58,282 nucleotides of DNA. Source: Treponema sp. (GTDB lineage Bacteria; Spirochaetota; Spirochaetia; Treponematales; Treponemataceae). The stretch lies in contig JAFLSQ010000012.1 of NCBI GenBank assembly GCA_022510865.1, forward strand, positions 1 to 58,282. The letters are read 5' to 3'. The notes under the pieces were generated by a model. The model was not told the origin of the DNA and did not search any database. It saw nothing but the letters and a program-made list of their open reading frames with translations. The translations under genes were made by a program, and so were the position numbers. How positions within the stretch are numbered: the stretch's first letter is position 1; each line of letters opens with the position of its first letter. Shown here one piece after another: positions 33,369 through 41,696 of the stretch.

Positions 33369-33941
33369 TTATTCGCCGCGCCCCAGGAGAAACGCTTTTT
33401 TGTTCATCTCCAGAAACTGCGGCTTCACAAGCCTCTCAATGGCAGAAAGCCATGCGCTCTCCGGAAAGTCCAGGTATTTTGAGAGCCTTCCCATCAGCAC
33501 GATGTTCACCGCACGGCTTGTGCCAGCCTTTTCCGCAAGCGCAAGGCAGTCAACCGCGTCAACTTTTATGCCGGCAGAAGTCATCCGCTCCACAAGATTC
33601 TCCGGGTATTCCGCCGCGCCTGTAATCACGGGCATTGGGTCAATCATCTGGGTACTCATAATAATCTGACCGTCCGGCCGCAGATATTCTGTGTACCTCG
33701 CGGATTCAAGGCACTCGAACGAGACGATGAAATCGGCCTCGCCCTTGTCAACAATCGGTGAGAAAACTTTCTCGCCATAGCGCACATAAGTGACGACTGA
33801 CCCGCCGCGCTGACTCATTCCGTGAACCTCGCTCACTTTCACGTCAAAGCCCGCGTCAAGCAGAACCTGCCCCAAAGTTTTTGACGCGAGCAACGCGCCC
33901 TGACCGCCAACGCCGACAATCATTATATTTCTAACGCTCAT
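33369..33941 (-). CDS. iorB: Indolepyruvate oxidoreductase beta subunit
   Basis: The 190-aa gamma-type subunit of the 2-oxoacid:ferredoxin oxidoreductase family has IMIVGVGGQGALLASKTLGQ at the N-terminus and VSEVHGMSQRGGSVVTYVRY, both diagnostic. With IorA it oxidatively decarboxylates aryl pyruvates to aryl-acetyl-CoA, or runs in reverse. The start at 33941 lies 4 nt after the iorA stop, and the frame upstream of it sits inside iorA. Confidence 0.95.
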   Translation of the reverse strand: MSVRNIMIVGVGGQGALLASKTLGQVLLDAGFDVKVSEVHGMSQRGGSVVTYVRYGEKVFSPIVDKGEADFIVSFECLESARYTEYLRPDGQIIMSTQMIDPMPVITGAAEYPENLVERMTSAGIKVDAVDCLALAEKAGTSRAVNIVLMGRLSKYLDFPESAWLSAIERLVKPQFLEMNKKAFLLGRGE

Positions 33942-33945
33942 AATC

Positions 33946-35709
33946 TCATAACGCTCCGAATTTGCACATCTGCGGGCACACTGCGCAGCCGACGCACAGC
34001 GTGGAATCAATCTCTGCCTTGTTATCGCGCATACTGATTGCAGGGCAGCCGATTTTCATGCACATTCTGCAACCCCGGCATTTGTCCGCGTCAACTTTCA
34101 AAGGCGGATTGCTCCGCACCTCTTTGAGCAGAACGCACGGTCTCCGGCTGATAATCACACTTGGCCCGGGTGCATCAAGCTCCTCGCGCACGGCATTCTC
34201 GCACTCCGCGATATTATACGGGTCAACCACGCGCACCCGGCTTATTCCCATCGCGCGGGAAAGCGCCTCCAAATCCACGCGGCCGGCAGGCTCTCCGTAA
34301 AGATTTTTTCCCGTCGTAGGATTCTGCTGATGGCCCGTCATCCCGGTGATGGAATTGTCCAGAACAATCACCGTTGAATTCGACTGATTGTACGCGATGC
34401 TCGCAAGCCCGGTCATCCCCGAGTGCATGAAAGTCGAGTCGCCAATCACCGCAACGGATTTTCTCTCGTTCTCCTCGCCGCCCGCTTTGTTCCAGCCGTG
34501 AAGTCCGCTGAACGACGCGCCCATGCAGAGCGTCACGTCCATCGCAGAAAGCGGAGCCGCGCTTCCAAGCGTGTAGCAGCCAATATCGCCGAAAACCGTG
34601 ACTTTCAGCTTGCCAAGCGCGTAAAAAATTCCGCGGTGCGGGCAGCCCGCGCACATAATCGGCGGACGCACAGGAATTTCCACATCAAGCTTTTTCCCGC
34701 GGCGGATTTCCTTGCCGAACGCCTCCGCAATGATATTCTGGCTGAATTCTCCGCAGAGCGGCAGAATATTCTTGCCAAGAACCTCGCAGCCAAGATTGAG
34801 CGCGCGCACGAACCGCTCGATAATCGGGTCAAGCTCCTCCACAACCACAAGTTTTTCCAATCCGTCAGAAAATTTGCGGATTGTCCCGGCGGGAAGCGGG
34901 TTCACCATCCCAAGTTTAAGGATGCTCACGCTGTCCCCAAAAACTTCCTTAACATACTGGTAGCTTGTGGATGACGTTATTATCCCGATTTTTCCGGCGG
35001 GAACGCCAAGGAGCATTAAATTATCCGGGCAGCGGCCCGTCTCAATTCTGTTGATTCCGCTCGTCTGGCTCCACTCCTCCAAATCGCACATACGCTGCTC
35101 GACAAACGGGTGGCGGCGGATCGCGTTCGCGGGGGTCATCACATATTTCCGGATATTTTTCTCGTAGGATTTTCGGGCGGGAACGGCACGCTCAGCAGGC
35201 TCGGTGACGCTCTGGCTGTGCGCGATTCTGGTGCACATCTTGTACAAAACCGGAGTATCGAATTTCTCGCTGATTTCAAAGGCAAGTGCCGCGAATCTGC
35301 GGGCCTCATCCGAATCGCAAGGCTCTATCATCGGGATTTTTGATGCTATCGCATGATGACGGCTGTCCTGCTCATTCTGACTGGAGTGCATTCCCGGGTC
35401 ATCCGCAACGCCAATCACAAGCCCGGCGTTCACGCCCGTGTAGCTCATCGTAAAAAGCGGGTCGGCGGCGACGTTCAGGCCAACGTGCTTCATTCCGCAG
35501 AAAGCGCGACGGCCGGCAATACACGCCCCGAACGCCGACTCCAGCGCGACTTTCTCATTCGGCGCCCACTCGCAGTAAATCTCCTTGAATTTCGCTGCCT
35601 CCTCCGTAATCTCTGTGCTCGGAGTTCCGGGATAACTTGAGATAAATTCGCATCCCGCCTCGAACAGACCGCGCGCAGCGGCGGCATTTCCCAACATCAG
35701 CTGCCTCAT
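33946..35709 (-). CDS. iorA: Indolepyruvate:ferredoxin oxidoreductase alpha subunit
   Basis: The 587-aa thiamine-diphosphate enzyme subunit converts indolepyruvate, phenylpyruvate or hydroxyphenylpyruvate plus CoA to the aryl-acetyl-CoA, reducing ferredoxin. Seen are the N-terminal pyrimidine domain (SSYPGTPSTEITEEAA), GCPHRGIFYALGKL and IGDSTFMHSGMTGLASIAYN with the ThDP-binding region, and two C-terminal 4Fe-4S motifs in residues 544-587 (CRGCRMCMKIGC and CVGCAVCPQMC). The start at 35709 is preceded by GAGG; the longer frame to 35796 has no support. It is co-transcribed with iorB and divergent from the DUF456 gene. Confidence 0.95.
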   Translation of the reverse strand: MRQLMLGNAAAARGLFEAGCEFISSYPGTPSTEITEEAAKFKEIYCEWAPNEKVALESAFGACIAGRRAFCGMKHVGLNVAADPLFTMSYTGVNAGLVIGVADDPGMHSSQNEQDSRHHAIASKIPMIEPCDSDEARRFAALAFEISEKFDTPVLYKMCTRIAHSQSVTEPAERAVPARKSYEKNIRKYVMTPANAIRRHPFVEQRMCDLEEWSQTSGINRIETGRCPDNLMLLGVPAGKIGIITSSTSYQYVKEVFGDSVSILKLGMVNPLPAGTIRKFSDGLEKLVVVEELDPIIERFVRALNLGCEVLGKNILPLCGEFSQNIIAEAFGKEIRRGKKLDVEIPVRPPIMCAGCPHRGIFYALGKLKVTVFGDIGCYTLGSAAPLSAMDVTLCMGASFSGLHGWNKAGGEENERKSVAVIGDSTFMHSGMTGLASIAYNQSNSTVIVLDNSITGMTGHQQNPTTGKNLYGEPAGRVDLEALSRAMGISRVRVVDPYNIAECENAVREELDAPGPSVIISRRPCVLLKEVRSNPPLKVDADKCRGCRMCMKIGCPAISMRDNKAEIDSTLCVGCAVCPQMCKFGAL

Positions 35710-35799
35710 ATCATCCTCATCTGTCAAATCTAAAAGCCTGATAATTTTACAGCGATTTTCAAGAATGGTAAATAGCAGGAAAATCCGATGGCACAAGCC

Positions 35800-35827
35800 T
35801 TGCTCAAACCGATTTTTTATGTAGAAT
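35800..35827 (+). promoter_or_regulatory. Promoter of the DUF456 gene, probably leaderless
   Basis: TTGCTC (35800-35805), a 16-bp spacer and TAGAAT (35822-35827), ending 7 nt before the ATG at 35835; no SD. Confidence 0.65.
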
Positions 35828-35834
35828 ACGCATT

Positions 35835-36311
35835 ATGAGTTTATTTCTTGCTATTGCGGCGGGCGTTCTTCTTGCGGCAGGCTTCGCGGGAACTTTTGTG
35901 CCGGTTCTGCCGGGCGCACCTCTTGCATGGCTCGGGCTTCTTGCCGCATATTTCTCAGAATACTGCGATATTTCTGTGGCAACGCTCATAATCACCGGGA
36001 TTGCGGCGGTTCTGGTCTCTGTGCTGGACAACATTCTGCCTGTGGCAATGACAAAAAAGTTCGGGGGAAGCAAATCCGCAACAACAGGCTCAACAATCGG
36101 ACTGATTGCGGGATTTTTCATCGGTCCCGTGGGGATAATTCTGGGGCCGTTTTTAGGCGCGGTCATCGGCGAGCTGATTCACAATCACGGGAATTCTGAC
36201 GGCGTTCTGCGCGCGGGGCTTGGCGCGTTCGCGGGATTTCTTGCGGGCACTGGAATCAAAATGATTTTAGTGCTCGTTCTAATCTGGTGCTTTATCGCGG
36301 GCTTTTTCTAG
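35835..36311 (+). CDS. DUF456 membrane protein
   Basis: The 158-aa hydrophobic protein has about five transmembrane helices and the DUF456 hallmarks: VPVLPGAPLAWLGLLAAYF near the N-terminus and a Gly-rich GSTIGLIAGFFIGPVGIILG followed by GPFLGAVIGELI. The Gly repeats in the second part resemble glycine-zipper membrane segments. Function is unknown across the family. It is a lone plus-strand gene in a minus-strand region, ending at a shared terminator. Confidence 0.85.
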   Translation: MSLFLAIAAGVLLAAGFAGTFVPVLPGAPLAWLGLLAAYFSEYCDISVATLIITGIAAVLVSVLDNILPVAMTKKFGGSKSATTGSTIGLIAGFFIGPVGIILGPFLGAVIGELIHNHGNSDGVLRAGLGAFAGFLAGTGIKMILVLVLIWCFIAGFF

Positions 36312-36368
36312 GCGCGTTCGTTCTATGATAATTGCGGCAAGGCGGATTTTCTGTCTTTAAATCAGGGC

Positions 36369-36400
36369 AAAAAAAATCCGCTGCGATGCAACGGATTTTA
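36369..36400 (-). terminator. Terminator of the rubredoxin gene (bidirectional)
   Basis: A ten-base stem (about 36375-36384 with 36389-36398, one G-T pair) with a 3-4-nt loop is followed by a run of eight T on the minus strand. It can also serve the converging DUF456 gene. Confidence 0.8.
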
Positions 36401-36408
36401 CGGAAAAA

Positions 36409-36567
36409 TTATTCAACTATAAAGGCATCCTTTGGTGCGCCACAATCCGGGCATTTATAGTCGGCCGGAACATCAGCCCATGCGGTGCCAGGAGCGACAT
36501 TATTTTTAGGATCTCCCTCATCCTTGTCGTAAACATGACCGCACTGGTCACATTGCATTCTTTCCAT
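36409..36567 (-). CDS. Rubredoxin
   Basis: This 52-aa protein has both rubredoxin knuckles: CDQCGHVYDKDEGDP near the N-terminus and CPDCGAPKDAF near the C-terminus, with the conserved GTAWADVPADYKCP between them. The four Cys bind one iron for single-electron transfer, often to oxygen- or peroxide-reducing enzymes. GAGGTGA lies 5 nt before the ATG. It has its own consensus promoter and a terminator, so it is a single-gene unit. It lies beside iorAB and the acyl-CoA ligase, but a joint role is only a guess. Confidence 0.97.
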   Translation of the reverse strand: MERMQCDQCGHVYDKDEGDPKNNVAPGTAWADVPADYKCPDCGAPKDAFIVE

Positions 36568-36600
36568 AAATATTCACCTCGCATTTGTACAATTATTTTT

Positions 36601-36629
36601 ATTATAATCATCTAATCAAGTTAAGACAA
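36601..36629 (-). promoter_or_regulatory. Sigma70 promoter of the rubredoxin gene
   Basis: TTGTCT (36624-36629), a 17-bp spacer and TATAAT (36601-36606). The same hexamers and spacing occur at the lrp promoter. Confidence 0.85.
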
Positions 36630-36657
36630 CCCAATTTTTTTCGTGTCCGCAAAATCA

Positions 36658-38301
36658 TCAGCGGTCGCTGCGCATTGCGGCAAACGGATCTTCTGTGCGG
36701 TAAATTTCGCGCAGTTTCGGCTTCTCGATTTTGCCGGTTGGATTGCGCGGTACAGACGCAAAAATTATTTTTCTTGGACGCTTGTACTTCGGAAGCTCCT
36801 GACAGAATTCGTTCACGTCATCCTCAGTGCAGGAATATCCGTCCTTAAGCTCGATGACGGCGGCGGCAATCTCGCCAAGACGTTTGTCTGCCAGCCCGAT
36901 TACAGCCACATCCTTGACTGCCTCCATTTTGCGCAGGAAATCCTCAATCTGCACGGGGTAGATGTTCTCGCCGCCAGTGATAATCACATCCTTTTTGCGG
37001 TCCACAAGATAGATGAAGCCGTCCGCGTCCATCTGCGCCATGTCCCCGGTGTAAAGCCAGCCGTCATCGTCCAGAACCTCGGCAGTTGCCCCGGGATTTT
37101 TATAATAGCAGACCATCACGCCGGGACCGGAAACCGCAAGCTCGCCCACAGTGCCCTGCGGAACTTCGTTGCGCCTCTCATCCACAATTCTGATTTTCCA
37201 GCCATAGCCGGGAATTCCAATCGCCCCGATTTTCCCGGTGTTCTCCACGCCAAGATGCACGCAGCCCGGGCCAATGCTCTCCGAAAGCCCGTAGTTGGTG
37301 TCGTAATCGTGATGGGGAAAATACCGCTTCCAGTCCTCAATCAGTTTTTTGGGGACCGGCTGCGCGCCGATGTGCATGAGCCGCCACTGCACGAGCTGAA
37401 AATCATCGGTTTTTAAAATCCCGCGGTCAAGGCTGTCAAGAATATCCTGCGCCCACGGAACAAGAAGCCAGACAATCGTGCAGTGCTCGTCAGAGACCGC
37501 TTTCAGAATGGATTCGGGCTTTGTGCCGCGCAACAAGACCGCCTTGCCGCCGGAAATGAGCGAGCCGAACCAGTGCATTTTTGCGCCGGTGTGATAAAGC
37601 GGCGGAATGCACAGAAAAACATCGTCTTTTTTCTGACCGTGATGCCTCTGCTCGACTGCGGCGGAATGCATCAGGGCGCGGTGCTTGTGCAGAATTGCCT
37701 TGGGAAAGCCGGTCGTCCCGGAACTGAAATAAATCGCGCCGTCATCATCATCCGTGATTTCTATGCCCGGATTCTCCGAGGAATAGTTCATTGCGGACAT
37801 AAAATAACTTTCCGAGAAAGTCGGGGCAAAACCCTCGCCCACAAAAATCAAAAGGCGATGGCTCATGATTTTCCCGGAGATTGCCTCCAGCCGCCCGATG
37901 AATTCAGGCCCGAAAAACAGGACAGAAATATCCGCAAGACCAAGGCAGTAGTCAATCTCATCAGATGAGTAGCGGAAATTCAGCGGAACTGCGAGCGCGC
38001 CGGTCTTAAGAATCCCAAAGTAAATGGGAAGCCACTCAAGGCAGTTCATCATCAGAATGCCCACTTTGTCTCCGCGGCGCACTCCGCGCTCCAGAAGATA
38101 ATGGGCACAGCGGTTGGCTTTCTCGTTGAAAGTGCGCCATGTGATTTCCCGGCGATACGGAAGGTTCGGCTCGGGCTGCGTCAAATCGTATTCTTTCCAG
38201 GTGATTCTGCGGTTGTCGCGCACCTCGGGGTTAAGCTCAACAAGGGCGCAGTCATCGGCATAACGCTCCGCGTTGGCTTCCAGATATTTTGTGATCGGCA
38301 T
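36658..38301 (-). CDS. AMP-forming acyl-CoA ligase (class I adenylate-forming enzyme)
   Basis: The 547-aa enzyme activates a carboxylic acid to acyl-AMP and then acyl-CoA. The P-loop IYFSSGTTGFPKAILHKH, the motif YGLSES, and YTGDMAQMDADGFIYLVDRK followed by DVIITGGENIYP are in order, and NPTGKIEKPKLR near the C-terminus holds the catalytic Lys. The substrate is unknown; location next to iorAB makes an aryl or short-chain fatty acid plausible. The start at 38301 (MPITKYLEANAERYADD) is preferred: a consensus promoter ends 7 nt upstream and lies inside the longer frame. No SD, so the message is probably leaderless. Confidence 0.9.
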   Translation of the reverse strand: MPITKYLEANAERYADDCALVELNPEVRDNRRITWKEYDLTQPEPNLPYRREITWRTFNEKANRCAHYLLERGVRRGDKVGILMMNCLEWLPIYFGILKTGALAVPLNFRYSSDEIDYCLGLADISVLFFGPEFIGRLEAISGKIMSHRLLIFVGEGFAPTFSESYFMSAMNYSSENPGIEITDDDDGAIYFSSGTTGFPKAILHKHRALMHSAAVEQRHHGQKKDDVFLCIPPLYHTGAKMHWFGSLISGGKAVLLRGTKPESILKAVSDEHCTIVWLLVPWAQDILDSLDRGILKTDDFQLVQWRLMHIGAQPVPKKLIEDWKRYFPHHDYDTNYGLSESIGPGCVHLGVENTGKIGAIGIPGYGWKIRIVDERRNEVPQGTVGELAVSGPGVMVCYYKNPGATAEVLDDDGWLYTGDMAQMDADGFIYLVDRKKDVIITGGENIYPVQIEDFLRKMEAVKDVAVIGLADKRLGEIAAAVIELKDGYSCTEDDVNEFCQELPKYKRPRKIIFASVPRNPTGKIEKPKLREIYRTEDPFAAMRSDR

Positions 38302-38308
38302 AACAAAG

Positions 38309-38337
38309 ATTATAACGCTCATATCACCGCAAAGCAA
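38309..38337 (-). promoter_or_regulatory. Promoter of the acyl-CoA ligase gene, probably leaderless
   Basis: TTGCTT (38332-38337), a 17-bp spacer and TATAAT (38309-38314), ending 7 nt before the ATG at 38301; no SD. Confidence 0.75.
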
Positions 38338-38422
38338 GCGCAACGGCAATGCGGCAAAATCCGGGCAAGAAAATCCGCAGAAAAAGCGGGATTATCGGCT
38401 TTGATTTGAATGCGGCCGTCTC

Positions 38423-39799
38423 CTAGACTTTTAAATTCTCGTGATAGCGCCGCCACCACTCAAGTTCCTGCGCGTTCGTCGCCGCCTCGGAAGTCTTGAA
38501 ATCCTTGTCCATAAGCTCAATAACGTTGCGGCAGTTTATGACCGCCTGCGCGATGCACGGCTCAAAATGCCCGCCCTTGGATTTCTCAAAGACATCCATT
38601 GTCTCTTCTATGGTCATGGGGTCTTTGTAGAGCCGCTGGCTCAAAAGCGCGTCAAGGACATCGGCGGCCGCCATAATCCGCGCGCAAAGCGGGATTTGCG
38701 TGCCGGCAAGTCCGTTCGGGTAGCCGGTTCCGTCCCATTTCTCGTGATGATGATATGCCATTTTCATCGCGATGTCATTGAATTTTCCGCCGTCAATCGG
38801 AGGCAGGAATTCAAGCAGTTTCTTTCCCTCGGTCGTGTGGCACTTCATCATATCGAATTCTTCCGGCGAGAACTTCCCTATTTTGTTCAGAATTCCCTCT
38901 GGCACATGAATTTTGCCGATGTCATGCAGGAACGCCGCGGTTGAAAGAAGCTCTATGTTCTTGTCGGCAAGCTCATCCTCATAATAGCCCTCTGCGCGCA
39001 GCTCCTTGGCAATCACATCCACATATTTCTGCGTGTGAATGAGATGGCGGCCCGTGTACAAATCGTGGCTTCCTAGGCATTGCGCCACAAACTGGATGAT
39101 TTTATACTGCGTCGCGTTAAGCTCCGCGTTCACCGCCTCAAGCTCGCCGTTCTGCCTGATGATGTACTTGTTGCGCTCGGCAAGTTTGTCATAGGCGATG
39201 TCCCTGTCTGCCTTTGTCCGCACAAGTTTCTGGATTGTGTCGTGATTCCTTGAGGCAAGAAAAGTTGAGATAAGATAAACGAACACAAATTCAACCGCCA
39301 TGCCCGCAGTATGCGAGATGAACCACATGAGCGGCTCCTCATCCGCAGGAATTGTCGGCTGGATAATCGTGCCAAGTCCGAATGAGCGCAAAAGTTGCAG
39401 GACGACAATCGCAAGGAAAGAGATGAGCGATGTGAGCCGCGTGAACCTTTTATTATAGTAAAGGCAGCTCAAAAAAGAGGCGCAGCAATATGTAATCGTG
39501 ATGATGATTACCTCGTTGTAGTCCAGAATATCAACATAAATAATCGCCGATATTATGCTGAAATACATACTGAAAATCTGAAGCCGCGGATTTCTGGTCG
39601 TGACCGCAAGCACAAGATAAATGAAGATTGTGACGCCCAGCACCATGAGCGAGTAGCCGTAGGGAATAATCCAGATGCCCGCAAGCGTGAGAACGAGGAA
39701 TGATATTGGAACGATTATTGTGGCCGCAATGATTTTTCTGACCATGCGGTTCACATTGACTACGTTCTCTGTAAAAAACAACTCATCCTGTGTAGACAT
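38423..39799 (-). CDS. Membrane HD-GYP cyclic-di-GMP phosphodiesterase
   Basis: The 458-aa protein has about six transmembrane helices (residues 22-180), a helical linker, and an HD-GYP domain: HD at 292-293 (FLHDIGKIHVPEGIL) and HHEKWDGTGYPNGL from 350. These residues bind the metal centre that hydrolyses c-di-GMP. The N-terminal membrane part probably senses a signal. The ATG at 39799 (MSTQDEL) is chosen because homology starts there and a -10 box (TATAGT) lies just upstream. Between them is a run of eleven G, which replaces a normal SD. Changes in tract length could alter initiation, so c-di-GMP turnover may be phase-variable. Confidence 0.9.
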   Translation of the reverse strand: MSTQDELFFTENVVNVNRMVRKIIAATIIVPISFLVLTLAGIWIIPYGYSLMVLGVTIFIYLVLAVTTRNPRLQIFSMYFSIISAIIYVDILDYNEVIIITITYCCASFLSCLYYNKRFTRLTSLISFLAIVVLQLLRSFGLGTIIQPTIPADEEPLMWFISHTAGMAVEFVFVYLISTFLASRNHDTIQKLVRTKADRDIAYDKLAERNKYIIRQNGELEAVNAELNATQYKIIQFVAQCLGSHDLYTGRHLIHTQKYVDVIAKELRAEGYYEDELADKNIELLSTAAFLHDIGKIHVPEGILNKIGKFSPEEFDMMKCHTTEGKKLLEFLPPIDGGKFNDIAMKMAYHHHEKWDGTGYPNGLAGTQIPLCARIMAAADVLDALLSQRLYKDPMTIEETMDVFEKSKGGHFEPCIAQAVINCRNVIELMDKDFKTSEAATNAQELEWWRRYHENLKV

Positions 39800-39802
39800 A
39801 CG

Positions 39803-39823
39803 CCCCCCCCCCCGCAAACTATA
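39803..39823 (-). promoter_or_regulatory. -10 box and G11 tract at the HD-GYP transcription start
   Basis: On the minus strand TATAGT (39818-39823) is followed by TTGC and then eleven G (39803-39813), CGT and the ATG. The expected start of transcription falls in the G run. In 39824-39960 I see no other feature. Confidence 0.65.
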
Positions 39824-39960
39824 CAAAATTCAAGCACACAACTGATTTTGCAGAAGGGTCATAAAAAATTCGCGGAGATTTTAAAATTATAAAGCAAAAA
39901 AGGATTATGTGCAATAAAGCCCGCCGCACCCGCCAAAACTGACGGACGCGGATTGCAGGC

Positions 39961-41472
39961 CTATTTCTTGAATTCCCACTCGCACAGCTCAAAAGTGCCG
40001 CTGAAAACAAAATACAGGTCGTGCACGCCGGAAATCTTTGCAACCGATGCCTCAACCTCGGATTTTCTGCCAACAGGAATCTCCGCAAGCACCGTTCCGT
40101 TGCCGCCAAAGTGATCCGCGCAGATTCTGAGCGTACCGCCTTTTGACTGCCCGCCGCAAATCACATTTACCGCGATTTTTGCCGCGCCATCGCCAAAATC
40201 AACGCCTTTTACGCAGACATATCCGCCGTCCGCGACAGGCGAGAGAGTCCGCGCGGAAGTGACCGCAACATTCCTGAAAGAATGGAATGTGGCCGCGTCC
40301 ACCCGCTCAAACGGATTGAAATGCCCAATCTGGGTCACGCCATCCATCCTTGCTTTCTGGACGGGAAGGCTTCCGTCAGCATTCACCTCAAAATCGTTTA
40401 TGAAAATCGTGCGGTAGCCGCCTTTCTCAAGCCCGGCCTGCTTCTCAGTCACCTGCGCGTGATATGCGATATAGTGCCTGCCCTTAAAATCAAAAATCCA
40501 ATGATGATTGTTGCCCCACGCGCCAAAATAATCCCCCGGATTCCTGAGCGTCCAGCCTTTGTAAGTGAACGGCCCAAGCGGATTTTCTGATGTCATGTAG
40601 GCAATCACGGCGACCGGCGGAACATCAGGGCCGCTTCCTTTGGGGCGCTCAGTCCAGTTGGCGCAGTAAGTGTAATAGTAAATTCCGTTGATTTTATTTA
40701 TGCCAGAATCCTCAAAAAGGTACGGCGCGTCAATTTCTGCGGGAACGCCCTCAATGCTCGTCATGTCCGCGCCAAGCCTTGCACACCGCGCCGTCTTGGG
40801 ATGCTCGAACATCTCCGGATTGTGACCGCCGCCAAAATAAATGTAGCCCGTCCCGTCATCATCCACAAAAACCGCAGGGTCAAAAAGCCAGTTCACGTTC
40901 GCGCAGTTCGGGGTGCTTCTGGAAATCAGCGGAGCGCCGAGCGGGTCTGTGAACGGCCCTTCCGGGCTGTCTGATGTCATCACCCCGATTCCGTTGCCGC
41001 TGTCCGCAAAATAAAGGAAAAATTTGTCCTTGCCGTCAATATTTTTCCATGCGACGGCCGGTGCCCAGGAGTTTGCCGCCCATTTAGCATCGCCCGCGCC
41101 AGAATTTTTGCCCGCAACGGGAATCTCGCCCAAATCAGCCCAGTTCACAAGGTCTTTTGACGCAAAAAGATTGAGCGTGTTGATTTTATTGAACTTGTTC
41201 TCCTCTTTGCCCGCCGAAAATTCCAGCTGCTGCATATCATTCGTGGCATAGACATAAACCGTGTCCTTGTAGACAAGCACGGCAGGATCCGCGGCGAATT
41301 TATGCGCCACCGCAGGATTGTTCTCCACAGAAAGTTTCACGACCTTCCGCGCCACCAGAGCCTGCATCTCCGTTATTTTCGATGGCTCGGCCGCAGATAA
41401 ATTTTTATGGCACGACATAATCAAAAGTCCTCCCCAAATTCCAGAAATCAAAAATCTGATTGTTTTTCTCAT
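39961..41472 (-). CDS. Glycoside hydrolase family 43 lipoprotein with C-terminal carbohydrate-binding domain
   Basis: The 503-aa product has a lipoprotein signal (lipobox LIMSC, Cys 21). The GH43 five-blade propeller shows the Asp base in ADPAVLVYKDTVYVYATND (about 61), a second conserved segment WLFDPAVFVDDDGTGYIYFG and the acid region IDAPYLFEDSGINKINGIYY. A CBM6-like beta-sandwich ends the protein (FHSFRNVAVTSARTLSP ... VHDLYFVFSGTFELCEWEF). Its likely role is release of arabinose or xylose from arabinoxylan at the cell surface. It is divergent from the esterase gene and shares a duplicated LacI-type operator with it. Confidence 0.9.
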   Translation of the reverse strand: MRKTIRFLISGIWGGLLIMSCHKNLSAAEPSKITEMQALVARKVVKLSVENNPAVAHKFAADPAVLVYKDTVYVYATNDMQQLEFSAGKEENKFNKINTLNLFASKDLVNWADLGEIPVAGKNSGAGDAKWAANSWAPAVAWKNIDGKDKFFLYFADSGNGIGVMTSDSPEGPFTDPLGAPLISRSTPNCANVNWLFDPAVFVDDDGTGYIYFGGGHNPEMFEHPKTARCARLGADMTSIEGVPAEIDAPYLFEDSGINKINGIYYYTYCANWTERPKGSGPDVPPVAVIAYMTSENPLGPFTYKGWTLRNPGDYFGAWGNNHHWIFDFKGRHYIAYHAQVTEKQAGLEKGGYRTIFINDFEVNADGSLPVQKARMDGVTQIGHFNPFERVDAATFHSFRNVAVTSARTLSPVADGGYVCVKGVDFGDGAAKIAVNVICGGQSKGGTLRICADHFGGNGTVLAEIPVGRKSEVEASVAKISGVHDLYFVFSGTFELCEWEFKK

Positions 41473-41489
41473 AATCTCTCTAAGGGATT

Positions 41490-41518
41490 ATTCTACAGGT
41501 AAGTAAAACGTTTAACAA
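41490..41518 (-). promoter_or_regulatory. Promoter of the GH43 lipoprotein gene with operator inside
   Basis: TTGTTA (41513-41518), a 17-bp spacer and TAGAAT (41490-41495) on the minus strand. The spacer and -35 contain the operator copy at 41501-41517, so binding would block RNA polymerase. Confidence 0.7.
41501..41517. promoter_or_regulatory. LacI-type operator, copy 1
   Basis: AAGTAAAACGTTTAACA, centred on ACGT with near-palindromic TAAA/TTTA flanks, as in LacI/CcpA-family operators. An identical 17-bp copy lies at 41665-41681. Between them are three 11-bp direct repeats (41519-41551) of GATTTTTCCGC. Confidence 0.65.
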
Positions 41519-41621
41519 GATTTTTCCGCGATTTTTCCGCGATTTTTCTGCAAAAATCCCGCAGAAATTTGCAGGGTCATGGGCAAAATGCAAAGAAAGC
41601 GCACGGCGCTGAAAAATCTGC

Positions 41622-41650
41622 TTGCATTTCCAGCAATTCAAGTGTATCCT
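41622..41650 (+). promoter_or_regulatory. Promoter of the esterase/GH43 operon
   Basis: TTGCAT (41622-41627), a 17-bp spacer and TATCCT (41645-41650). Operator copy 2 starts about 8 bp after the expected transcription start. Confidence 0.65.
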
Positions 41651-41664
41651 CAATTTGAGGACTG

Positions 41665-41681
41665 AAGTAAAACGTTTAACA
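41665..41681. promoter_or_regulatory. LacI-type operator, copy 2
   Basis: This is the exact duplicate of the 17-bp site at 41501-41517, 164 bp away and in the same orientation. Here it is placed just downstream of the plus-strand transcription start. Confidence 0.65.
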
Positions 41682-41696
41682 GATCGCAGGATTTTT

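Noticed and set aside
33946..34010. Longer N-terminus of IorB
   Set aside because: It overlaps the cysteine-rich end of iorA, while family homology starts at SVRNIMIVGVGGQG.
39800..39826. TTG start at 39826 making the G tract encode glycines of the HD-GYP protein
   Set aside because: The codon lies upstream of and overlaps the -10 region, has no SD, and family similarity begins at the ATG at 39799.
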